Source: Laspinema palackyanum D2c
Lineage (GTDB): Bacteria > Cyanobacteriota > Cyanobacteriia > Cyanobacteriales > Laspinemataceae
Direction: 5' to 3'
Length of the DNA stretch: 35,100 nt
Assembly: GCF_025370875.1 (NCBI RefSeq)
Contig: NZ_JAMXFD010000041.1
Location: 1 to 35,100 of the forward strand
Part shown: positions 1 to 7,172 of the stretch, one piece after another
Layout of the letters: every line of letters begins with the position of its first letter
How positions within the stretch are numbered: position 1 is the stretch's first letter
Program-made: the position numbers and the translations under genes
Notes under the pieces: model-generated
Seen by the model: only the letters and a program-made list of their open reading frames with translations
Database searches by the model: none
Told to the model about the DNA's origin: nothing

Positions 1-90
1 CGACTGAAGTCGTTACTACGAACTAAGAGAACGACTGAAGTCGTTACTACGAACTAAGAGAACGACTGAAGTCGTTACTACGAACTAAGA
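1..90. repeat. 31-bp tandem repeat, three copies, running off the left edge
   Basis: Three head-to-tail copies begin at 1, 32 and 63 (the third is 28 bp). Each opens with cgactgaagtcg, whose outer halves cgact/agtcg are inverted, followed by ttactacgaactaagagaa. The copies are identical over the shared length. The array abuts the stop codon of the minus-strand gene that ends at 92 and may continue outside the window. The small inverted core fits the dispersed short palindromic repeats common in filamentous cyanobacteria. There are no unique spacers, so this is not a CRISPR array. Confidence 0.9.
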
Positions 91-91
91 T

Positions 92-997
92 TTAGAGGCC
101 CAATTTTTCTAAGACGGATCGCGTGGAGACTACATGACGATCTAACCCGAGGGCTTTGGGGGGGATGCCTAACGCTAAGGCGACCAATTGGGGGAGATGG
201 AGGACCGGCAGATCTAACTTGTGACCCATGAATTTAGCGACTTCCGGTTGCCGGGAGTCTAAATTGAGATGACAGAGGGGACAGGGGGTGACTAAACAAT
301 CGGCACCGGCAGCGATCGCCTCATCCAGATGGTTTCCCGCCATTTGAAACGCTTGGTCTGTAGCATAGCTGGATAGGGGCCAGCCACAGCATTGAGTGCG
401 TCCCGGATAATAGACTGGAGTGGCTCCTACGGTCCGAAATACATTTTCCATTGATTCCGGTTGGTAGGGGTCATCGTAAGGGATTGTTTTTTGAGCGCGC
501 AGGAGATAGCAGCCATAGAATGCGGCGCATTTGAGTCCACTGAGCTTGCGGGTGACTCGTTTTTGGAGTTCATCGAGTCCATAGTCTGTGACTAAGGCCC
601 ATAATAGATGTTTGACTTCCGTGGTGCCTTGGTAGGGAGCACAATTTTGTTTTTGGAGTAATCCATTAATCTGGTTGAGATAGGCGGGGTCCGAGGTTTG
701 GAACTCTTTGAGACGCTCATCCACATGACCGATAACCCCTTGACAAGTGCTGCAATGGGTGAGTAAGGGGAGATTGAGTTGTTCCGCGAGGGCAATATTG
801 CGGGCGTTGACCGTATCTTCTAGGAGGCGAGAATCTTCTTTGAAGGTGCCGGAACCGCAGCAGGAGGCTTTTTTGAGTTCCAACAGTTCGATGCCGAGGG
901 CTTTAGTTAATGCGGCAGTGGATTGATAGAGTTCGCCGCAAGCGCCTTGAGCAACACAGCCGGGAAAGTAAGCGTATTTGAGGGTAACTGATGGCAT
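92..997 (-). CDS. HdrB-like CCG-domain iron-sulfur protein
   Basis: A 301-residue protein of the heterodisulfide reductase subunit B (CCG domain) family. Two complete cysteine-rich motifs are visible. The first is C14, C46-C47, C82-x-x-C85. The second is C163, C203-C204, C239-x-x-C242. In archaeal HdrB such motifs bind non-cubane [4Fe-4S] clusters, and related domains occur in GlpC, LutA and the SdhE/SdhC-type subunit of some succinate dehydrogenases. Both motifs are intact, so the protein is probably an active redox subunit. No partner subunit is adjacent, and methanogenic heterodisulfide chemistry is not expected in a cyanobacterium. The name is therefore structural. A role with succinate dehydrogenase or another quinone-linked oxidoreductase is inference. 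No signal peptide or membrane helix is seen. The ATG at 997 has no clear Shine-Dalgarno sequence. Confidence 0.85.
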   Translation of the reverse strand: MPSVTLKYAYFPGCVAQGACGELYQSTAALTKALGIELLELKKASCCGSGTFKEDSRLLEDTVNARNIALAEQLNLPLLTHCSTCQGVIGHVDERLKEFQTSDPAYLNQINGLLQKQNCAPYQGTTEVKHLLWALVTDYGLDELQKRVTRKLSGLKCAAFYGCYLLRAQKTIPYDDPYQPESMENVFRTVGATPVYYPGRTQCCGWPLSSYATDQAFQMAGNHLDEAIAAGADCLVTPCPLCHLNLDSRQPEVAKFMGHKLDLPVLHLPQLVALALGIPPKALGLDRHVVSTRSVLEKLGL

Positions 998-1471
998 GGC
1001 AGTGGCACAGTTGAGAGGACGTTGGGGGCGATCGCCGCAAGTAAGCTCAAGGCGATCGCTTCTTCTATTATTATGATGTGGCCTGGGGTGCTACACTGCC
1101 CTTTCTTAATTGCTGCTTAATTTTAGAAGGGTCATTGGTCCTTGGTCCTCGGTCCTCCGTCGGTGAGTATTGCACAATCCAAATGACAAATGACAAAGGA
1201 CAAATGACAAAGGACCCTAGGTCAGGAATCAATTATCAGTTGAAAAAAAATAGGCATTCTGCGAAGCAAAGAAAACATTAAGAAATCCCGTGTGGGTGAT
1301 GCATCTTTCAGATAAGATGGGAAAACGGCCTTGAGCCAGTCATCGGGCATAGGAGTTTTAGAAACGACTAAGGGCCGGAACCGACAAACCAGGGTAGGGA
1401 CAATTGCAGGTTAGAACCGCCCCGCCCCACCCCCATTGTTATGATTTGCTGCATTCAAAGAGGACATCCCC
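998..1471. other. Divergent intergenic region
   Basis: This lies between the HdrB-like gene (-) and acpP (+). It holds two HIP1 octamers (1029-1036 and 1052-1059) and short iterated motifs of the type ggtcctcggtcc and tgacaaatgacaaagg at 1131-1217. It also holds the acpP leader. A taagat at 1313-1318 is a possible -10 element without a convincing -35. A reading frame at 1078-1281 is built from the repeats and looks spurious. Confidence 0.6.
1131..1217. repeat. Degenerate short-motif repeats of ggtcc/ggacc type
   Basis: The left block (1131-1160) iterates the motif gtcattggtccttggtcc with variants. The right block (1181-1217) iterates tgacaaatgacaaagg and ggacaaatgacaaagga. The right block is roughly the inverse complement of the left, so the pair could fold into an imperfect stem. 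Such low-complexity heptamer runs are frequent between cyanobacterial genes. No function is evident. Confidence 0.6.
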
Positions 1472-1720
1472 ATGAGTCAAGACATTTTTTCCCAAGTCAA
1501 GAAAATCGTTACGGAACAACTGGAAGTTGAAGGGGATAAAGTCACCCCATCCGCCAGCTTTGCCGAAGACCTCGGCGCTGATTCCCTGGATACCGTGGAA
1601 TTGGTGATGGCATTAGAAGAAAACTTTGATATTGAAATTCCTGACGAAGCAGCAGAAAAAATTACCACTGTCCAAGAGGCAGTGAACTACATCGAGAGCC
1701 AAGTTGCAGCAAAAGCATAA
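1472..1720 (+). CDS. acpP: Acyl carrier protein
   Basis: An 82-residue acidic protein carrying the phosphopantetheine site [15 protein letters not shown], with the modified serine at S38. It carries growing acyl chains between the enzymes of type II fatty acid synthesis in the cytoplasm. Length and helix pattern are typical of AcpP. The ATG at 1472 is preceded by aaagagga (1457-1464), a good ribosome binding site. fabF follows 60 bp downstream on the same strand, the usual cyanobacterial arrangement, so the two probably share a transcript. Confidence 0.98.
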   Translation: MSQDIFSQVKKIVTEQLEVEGDKVTPSASFAEDLGADSLDTVELVMALEENFDIEIPDEAAEKITTVQEAVNYIESQVAAKA

Positions 1721-1780
1721 AGCAGACTGCTTTCACCTGGATTCTGCGTGTTTGGTGTGGCAGCAAGAGATACAGCAATC

Positions 1781-3031
1781 ATGACCAGCTTAGAACGAAA
1801 ACGAGTTGTTGTTACGGGTCTCGGTGCGGTTACGCCCATCGGCAATACCTTACAGGAATATTGGGAAGGGTTGTTGAGTGGACGTAATGGCATTGGTCCC
1901 ATTACCCTGTTCGATCCGTCGAGTCATTCCTGCCGGATTGCCGGTGAGGTGAAAGGATTTGACCCCCATGATTACTTGGAAAAAAAAGAAGCCAAGCGCA
2001 TGGATCGATTTGCTCAGTTTGCGATCGCCGCGAGTAAGCAAGCGATCGCCGATGCAAGTTTCGAGATTAATAACTTGAACGCAGAGCAAGTGGGTATCGT
2101 CATCGGCAATGGCATCGGTGGCATGAAGGTGATGGAAGATCAGCAAACGATCTACCTCGATCGCGGACCGGACCGATGCAGTCCATTCATGGTTCCGATG
2201 ATGATCGCCAATATGGCAGCAGGTTTGACTGCCATTCATACCGGAGCCAAGGGACCCAATTCTTGTGTCGTCACGGCTTGTGCAGCCGGTTCCAATGCCG
2301 TAGGAGATGCCTTTCGCCTCATTCAAGGCGGATACGCTCAAGCGATGCTTTGTGGCGGAACGGAAGCGGCAGTGACACCGCTATCGGTTGCCGGGTTTGC
2401 AGCAGCGCGGGCGGTTTCTACCCGGAATGATGATCCGCTTCATGCCTGCCGTCCGTTTGATCGCGATCGCGATGGATTTGTGATGGGCGAAGGAGCGGGC
2501 ATTTTACTCCTCGAAGAACTGGAGCACGCTCTGGCACGAGGGGCAAAAATCTATGCGGAAATGGTAGGCTATGCCATGACCTGTGATGCCTATCACATGA
2601 CCTCCCCCGTCCCCGGTGGTGAAGGGGCCACACGAGCGATGTTACTCGCCCTGAAAGATGCCGGAATCACACCGGAACAGGTGAGCTACATCAATGCTCA
2701 CGGCACCAGCACCGCTGCCAACGATAAGACCGAAACCAACGCGATTAAAAACGCTTTGGGAGAACACGCTTACAAGGTAGCAGTTAGCTCTACAAAGTCA
2801 ATGACCGGGCATTTGCTAGGGGGTTCTGGTGGCATTGAAGCGGTGGCAACCGTCCTGGCAGTGGCCCATGATAAAGTGCCCCCGACGATTAACCTAGAGA
2901 ATCCAGATCCAGAGTGCGATCTCGATTATGTGCCGCATCACAGCCGGGATTGCCCGGTGAATGTAGCCCTCTCCAATTCCTTTGGGTTTGGGGGACATAA
3001 CGTCACCCTAGCCTTTGCCAAATACCAGTAA
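1781..3031 (+). CDS. fabF: 3-oxoacyl-[acyl-carrier-protein] synthase II
   Basis: A 416-residue condensing enzyme that elongates acyl-ACP with malonyl-ACP. The catalytic triad is C167 (in VTACAAGSN), H307 (in NAHGTST) and H344 (in STKSMTGHLLGG). The C-terminal NSFGFGGHN motif is present. An upstream in-frame start at 1748 would add 11 residues. The ATG at 1781 gives the family's normal N-terminus (MTSLERKRVVVTG) and length, so I chose it. The ribosome binding site is weak. It follows acpP by 60 bp and is likely co-transcribed with it. tkt lies 260 bp downstream on the same strand. Confidence 0.97.
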   Translation: MTSLERKRVVVTGLGAVTPIGNTLQEYWEGLLSGRNGIGPITLFDPSSHSCRIAGEVKGFDPHDYLEKKEAKRMDRFAQFAIAASKQAIADASFEINNLNAEQVGIVIGNGIGGMKVMEDQQTIYLDRGPDRCSPFMVPMMIANMAAGLTAIHTGAKGPNSCVVTACAAGSNAVGDAFRLIQGGYAQAMLCGGTEAAVTPLSVAGFAAARAVSTRNDDPLHACRPFDRDRDGFVMGEGAGILLLEELEHALARGAKIYAEMVGYAMTCDAYHMTSPVPGGEGATRAMLLALKDAGITPEQVSYINAHGTSTAANDKTETNAIKNALGEHAYKVAVSSTKSMTGHLLGGSGGIEAVATVLAVAHDKVPPTINLENPDPECDLDYVPHHSRDCPVNVALSNSFGFGGHNVTLAFAKYQ

Positions 3032-3150
3032 AGGGTTAAGGTGACAAGGTTGCCTGCCGGATGAAGTTTATTTTTGAGTTTCACCTGAACGGTTAAGCCC
3101 ACAGATAGCGGGTTTCATTCTATAGATTAACTCCTTGTCACTTTACCCTT
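3031..3150. repeat. Long-range inverted repeat after fabF
   Basis: The left arm aagggttaaggtgacaagg (3031-3049) is the near-perfect inverse of ccttgtcactttaccctt (3133-3150), with small gaps. About 83 bp lie between the arms, including a minor cccacagatagcggg hairpin. The left arm begins at the last base of the fabF stop codon. It may be a miniature inverted-repeat element of about 120 bp or a complex fabF terminator. There is no T-run, so I cannot decide. Confidence 0.6.
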
Positions 3151-3291
3151 GCCCATCGATCCGGGTAATGGGATCATGGGATAACCTGTTTGAGGCGATC
3201 GCCAGGAGTTGACAACAGCTCATCACCCCAAATCGCCCTGCATTACCAGACTAACCTTAGACAATCGACCCTCATTTACACAAAAGAAACT

Positions 3292-5322
3292 ATGGCCGTA
3301 TCTGCTCCAACCAAACAATCTCTCGAAGAACTCTGCATCAACAGCATCCGCTTCCTGGCGATCGATGCGGTAGAAAAAGCCAACTCCGGTCACCCCGGTT
3401 TACCAATGGGTGCAGCGCCAATGGCGTTCGTCCTGTGGGATAAATTCATGCGGTTCAACCCCAAAAACCCCAAGTGGTTTAACCGCGATCGCTTCGTCCT
3501 CTCTGCTGGACATGGCTGTATGCTCCAGTACGCCCTACTTTACCTCACGGGCTACAGAGGCTTAGAGTTAGAAGACCTCAAACAATTCCGTCAGTGGGAA
3601 TCCAAAACCCCGGGTCACCCCGAAAACTTCCAAACTGAAGGGGTCGAAGTCACCACCGGACCCCTCGGCCAAGGAATTGCCAATGCTGTCGGTTTGGCTG
3701 TGGCTGAAGCCCACCTCGCCGCCAAATTTAACAAACCCGACCTCACCATCGTTGACCATTACACCTACGTCATTTTGGGCGATGGTTGCAACATGGAAGG
3801 GATTTCCGGCGAAGCCTGCTCTTTGGCGGGTCACTGGGGACTCGGTAAACTGATCGCCTTCTACGACGACAACCACATCTCCATTGATGGTTCCACGGAC
3901 ATCTCCTTTACCGAAGATGTCAGCAAGCGCTTTGAATCCTACAATTGGCACGTCCTCCACGTCGAAAACGGTAACACCGACCTGGATGCCATTGCCAAGG
4001 CGATCGAAGAAGCCAAAGCAGTCACCGACAAGCCCACCTTAATCAAAGTCACCACCACCATCGGCTTCGGTTCTCCCAACAAAGCCAACAGCCATGATGT
4101 CCACGGTGCAGCCCTCGGTGCTTCCGAAGTCCAAGCCACTCGCGACCATCTCGGCTGGAACTATGGCCCGTTTGAAGTCCCCGAAGATGCTCTCGGTCAC
4201 TTCCGCAAAGCCGTCGATCGCGGTGCCAAATATGAAGAAGAATGGAACAGCCTCTGGACTCGCTACAAAGCCGAGTATTCCGAAGAAGCTGCTGACTTAG
4301 AACGGATGATGAGTGGCAAACTCCCCGATGGCTGGCACAAATCCCTCCCCACCTTCCAACCCGGTGAGAAAGCCGATGCCACCCGGAACCAATCCGGTGT
4401 CTGCTTGAATGCGATCGCCGGAGTCCTCCCCGACTTGATCGGCGGTTCCGCTGACTTAGCCCCCTCCAACAAAACCTTACTGAAATCTTCCAAAGATTTC
4501 CAAAAAGGTGCCTACGAAAACCGTAACATCCGCTTCGGCGTCCGCGAACATGGCATGGGTGCCATCTGCAACGGTATCGCCCTGCATGGTTCCGGTTTAA
4601 TCTCCTACGGTGCCACCTTCCTGGTGTTTACCGACTATATGCGCGGTGCCATTCGTCTGTCCGCCCTCTCTCAAGCTGGGGTAATCTGGGTGATGACCCA
4701 CGACTCCATCGCCTTGGGTGAAGATGGCCCGACTCACCAACCCATTGAGCATATCCCCTCGCTGCGCGCCATTCCTGACCTGATCGTGCTGCGTCCGGCA
4801 GATGGCAACGAAACCTCCGGTGCCTACAAAGTCGCCGTGGAAAAAGCCAAAGGCATTGGTGCGGATCATCCCTATCCCTCCCTCTTGGCCCTGTCTCGCC
4901 AAAACCTGCCGAACCTGGAAGGAACCTCCATCGAAGGCGTTGCTAAAGGTGGCTACATTCTTTCCGATAGCGAAGGCACTCCGGATGTCATCTTGATCGG
5001 AACGGGTGGCGAACTCTATCTCTGCGCCGAAGCCGCTGAAAAGCTCCGTGCACAAGGGAAGAAAGTCCGCGTTATCTCCATGCCAAGCTGTGAACTGTTC
5101 GACGAGCAAGACGAAGCCTATCGTGAATCTGTCCTACCTCAAGCAGTTAAGAAACGCCTGGTGGTAGAAGCCGGTTCCAGCTATGGCTGGCATCGTTACT
5201 TCGGCGATCAAGGTTCCTCGATCAGTGTCGATCGCTTCGGTGCTTCCTCTCCGGGTGAGGTGGCGTTGGAACGGTTTGGATATACAGTGGATAATATTGT
5301 GTCCAAAGCCTCGGCGCTCTAA
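3292..5322 (+). CDS. tkt: Transketolase
   Basis: A 676-residue thiamine-diphosphate enzyme that transfers two-carbon ketol units in the Calvin cycle and the pentose phosphate pathway. Visible motifs are SGHPGLPMG with H34, H74 in SAGHGC, TGPLGQG, the TPP/metal motif GDGCNMEG (D164) followed by N194, the H268/H271 region, GGSADLA, the catalytic glutamate E419 in FGVREHGMG and H482 in GPTHQP. The open frame extends upstream to 3190, but the ATG at 3292 gives the normal transketolase N-terminus and length. An a-rich aaaagaaac stands in for a ribosome binding site. It lies downstream of acpP-fabF and ends in a strong terminator at 5384-5420. Confidence 0.97.
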   Translation: MAVSAPTKQSLEELCINSIRFLAIDAVEKANSGHPGLPMGAAPMAFVLWDKFMRFNPKNPKWFNRDRFVLSAGHGCMLQYALLYLTGYRGLELEDLKQFRQWESKTPGHPENFQTEGVEVTTGPLGQGIANAVGLAVAEAHLAAKFNKPDLTIVDHYTYVILGDGCNMEGISGEACSLAGHWGLGKLIAFYDDNHISIDGSTDISFTEDVSKRFESYNWHVLHVENGNTDLDAIAKAIEEAKAVTDKPTLIKVTTTIGFGSPNKANSHDVHGAALGASEVQATRDHLGWNYGPFEVPEDALGHFRKAVDRGAKYEEEWNSLWTRYKAEYSEEAADLERMMSGKLPDGWHKSLPTFQPGEKADATRNQSGVCLNAIAGVLPDLIGGSADLAPSNKTLLKSSKDFQKGAYENRNIRFGVREHGMGAICNGIALHGSGLISYGATFLVFTDYMRGAIRLSALSQAGVIWVMTHDSIALGEDGPTHQPIEHIPSLRAIPDLIVLRPADGNETSGAYKVAVEKAKGIGADHPYPSLLALSRQNLPNLEGTSIEGVAKGGYILSDSEGTPDVILIGTGGELYLCAEAAEKLRAQGKKVRVISMPSCELFDEQDEAYRESVLPQAVKKRLVVEAGSSYGWHRYFGDQGSSISVDRFGASSPGEVALERFGYTVDNIVSKASAL

Positions 5323-5383
5323 GTATAACCTACAAGAAGCGTAGGGGATTGTTTCCTGGAACAACCCCCTGGTGCTATACAAT

Positions 5384-5420
5384 AAAAAGGCTCTCTAATC
5401 TTAGGGAGCCTTTTTATTGA
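5384..5420 (+). terminator. Rho-independent terminator of tkt
   Basis: The stem aaaaaggctctct (5384-5396) pairs with agggagccttttt (5403-5415) with one G-U pair and a 6-nt loop, and the right arm ends in a run of T. The A-run on the left arm means it could also work on the opposite strand. Confidence 0.92.
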
Positions 5421-5543
5421 TTATGTCTTTCCCAGCCCCGATGCAGGATCACGAATGTTCTTCAAAAACCTGCCATTTTTGGACCTTTGAAAACCGGATT
5501 GATTCAATTCGGGTTGGTGAACAATCCGGTCAGTTAAACTCTA

Positions 5544-5665
5544 ATACTCCATACGGTATTTAAAGGTCTATAAAAACGGATTGTAGGGGCTTCGATGTGC
5601 AGGCCCCTACAAATATAGCTTGACGCCGCTGGTTTTTATAGACTTATCAGTACCGTATGGAGTAT
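5544..5665. mobile_element. Miniature inverted-repeat element, 122 bp
   Basis: The terminal arms of about 36 bp are inverted copies. The left runs from atactccatacggtatt (5544) to tctataaaaac (about 5577). The right runs from gtttttatagact (5632) to taccgtatggagtat (5665). The arms match except for a short central patch. Inside is a second inverted pair, ttgtaggggc (5581-5590) and gcccctacaa (5603-5612). There is no coding capacity. The nested, nearly full-length palindrome is typical of a MITE mobilised by a transposase elsewhere. No target duplication is convincing. Confidence 0.8.
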
Positions 5666-5815
5666 AAGGTGGAAATCAGAAAGCCGGTATTTTGATTCAG
5701 ATGCAACCCTCTGGACCAGTCCCCTCAGAAACAAAATGCAGTAACATCAGACAAGATGCTACCGCATTTATAACTTGATTAAAGCTTAGGCCAAAATTCC
5801 CAGATTTTTGTAGGT

Positions 5816-6151
5816 TTAGCGATAAGTTGTAGAGGAGCGACCTGCTACTTCTTCCCGATCGCGAGCGGGATCGGCATAATAAGTAGGGGATTCCTGGCGA
5901 TTACGACCGGCTAAACCAGCCAGACCCAGTAAGCCTAACAAGCCTAGTAAGCCCCAATCTCCATTATCATTCTCTTCTTCGACGCTTCGAGTCCCTTCTC
6001 GGGTCTCATAAACCTCTTGGGTGTCAGTTCCCGGGTTTGTTTGAGTTCCGGGGTTCATTTGAGCGGAGGCGGGTAAAATGGAAGGGGCGATAGCTAAACC
6101 TGCACTGAGAACAGTGGCGCTTAAAATTGTGGACAATTTAGAACTCTTCAT
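5816..6151 (-). CDS. Exported WGxxGxxG-type small protein
   Basis: A 111-residue protein with a Sec signal peptide: K2-K5 region, hydrophobic core about 8-27, likely cleavage after LPASA at residue 30. A polar, acidic segment follows (31-64). Then comes DWGLLG (residues 65-70), continuing as a leucine-glycine run LLGLLGLAGLAG to about residue 82, and then RNRQ and a polar tail. This signal-peptide-plus-WGxxGxxG layout defines a small family of unknown function in cyanobacteria and other bacteria. The Leu/Gly run is a likely membrane-inserting segment near the C-terminus, reminiscent of sorting tails. The start at 6151 is supported by aaggag 10 nt upstream, and that site lies inside a perfect palindrome. 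Confidence 0.85.
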   Translation of the reverse strand: MKSSKLSTILSATVLSAGLAIAPSILPASAQMNPGTQTNPGTDTQEVYETREGTRSVEEENDNGDWGLLGLLGLLGLAGLAGRNRQESPTYYADPARDREEVAGRSSTTYR

Positions 6152-6154
6152 AAA

Positions 6155-6167
6155 AAGGAGTCTCCTT
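6155..6167 (-). promoter_or_regulatory. Palindromic Shine-Dalgarno site of the WGxxGxxG gene
   Basis: On the minus strand the ribosome binding site aaggag (6167-6162) is followed, after one base, by its exact inverse ctcctt (6160-6155), 3 to 10 nt before the ATG. In mRNA it could form a short hairpin (aagg/cctt with a 5-nt loop) that hides the site. It may be regulatory or accidental. Confidence 0.45.
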
Positions 6168-7020
6168 AAACATTGCTTGCTTGCTTGTAACCAATCTATC
6201 TACAATCACAGGAAGCCGCATCAATCTTTAGATGTAAACTCTGTTGGAACCCAGTTATTCCTGAAGAAATAGACAAGGGGGAAAACACAGTATATAGCTT
6301 AGGAAAATACCCTCAAACTTAAAGCGGGAGACAGAAGGAGGCTCTGGCTATAGGTCTGGCGATCGCCCAGTAAAATCGGGATTCTAGGGTTTACACAGCA
6401 GTCCCGGCAAGGGTTTCTCCTCGTTGCATTAAAAGGCTAGAAACGAGCGCGATCGCCACCAAAGAGGACCTGTTGATTTCGGTGAAATTTTCCCAGGGAT
6501 TTAAACCCCTCAAGAAATTCCTTCCATTCACATCCGAGGTCATCCCAAGATTAAACCCCACGAGGGTTGATATCACTACAAAAACGGGAATCCGATAAAA
6601 ATTAGGGGTTGAAAACGGAGAATCACCCCAAGATGGCCTGTAGTCTCAGATAACAGCGGGGGTTGCTATGTCATCAAATATAGATAAAAAAAATCTAAAA
6701 GGGTAATCAAGTAGGCTGGGCCACCACAACCCAGGTTTTAGGCCCGTTGCTTATCAATGTAGAAAGAGCAGGCATTAATATAAGTGGCCGGAATTTTCCC
6801 GGACAACTTGGGGGAAACATAACAGTCATCCGATCCGGGGAAGCAGACAACGGGTGCAGTCAGTTATGGGAAAATCCCCTTCTATCCGCCAAGATAGGCC
6901 CATTAGGAACCGGATTTCCTGAAGCTCAACTCGACTTAGCCTCCTCCAAACGCGATCGCCAAGCGGCACTTAAGGGGACCCCATCACCTCAGTAACCGAG
7001 ACCCCTTGTCCGCGATCGGG

Positions 7021-7026
7021 TATAAT
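7021..7026 (+). promoter_or_regulatory. Candidate -10 box for sucrose synthase
   Basis: A perfect tataat lies about 147 bp before the susA ATG. A matching -35 is not visible at 16-18 bp spacing. An activator-dependent promoter or chance would both explain this. Confidence 0.3.
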
Positions 7027-7172
7027 AAACAAACAGTTGATCGTGCTTCATCCACACTATCCGGTCTTGATCGGGAGATATCTTCCTCTACAGATAGAGG
7101 CGATCGAGATAGTTGTGACCTTTAATTTGAGTGAAAGCACATTCACTTGTCGAACTTAGTAAGGAGTATTGG

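Larger units (their letters stand above)
5323..5815. other. Convergent intergenic region
   Basis: This lies between tkt (+) and the WGxxGxxG gene (-). It contains the tkt terminator and, at 5544-5665, a miniature inverted-repeat element. The rest (5421-5543 and 5666-5815) shows no gene or structure that I can support. Confidence 0.7.
6152..7172. other. Divergent intergenic region upstream of sucrose synthase
   Basis: About 1 kb without a convincing gene. Short frames at 6391-6576 (-) and 6747-6995 (+) lack ribosome binding sites, domains and family resemblance. Several HIP1 octamers are present. A tataat at 7021-7026 is a candidate -10 for susA with a 5' leader of about 140 nt, but I see no good -35. 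The leader has a small hairpin, cctcta/tagagg (7085-7100). Confidence 0.5.

Noticed and set aside
1-90. CRISPR array
   Set aside because: The copies are directly adjacent with no unique spacers, and there are no cas genes in the window.
1078-1281. 67-residue frame before acpP
   Set aside because: Half of it is translated low-complexity repeat.
6391-6995. Two short frames, 6391-6576 (-) and 6747-6995 (+)
   Set aside because: No ribosome binding site, no recognisable motif and irregular composition.
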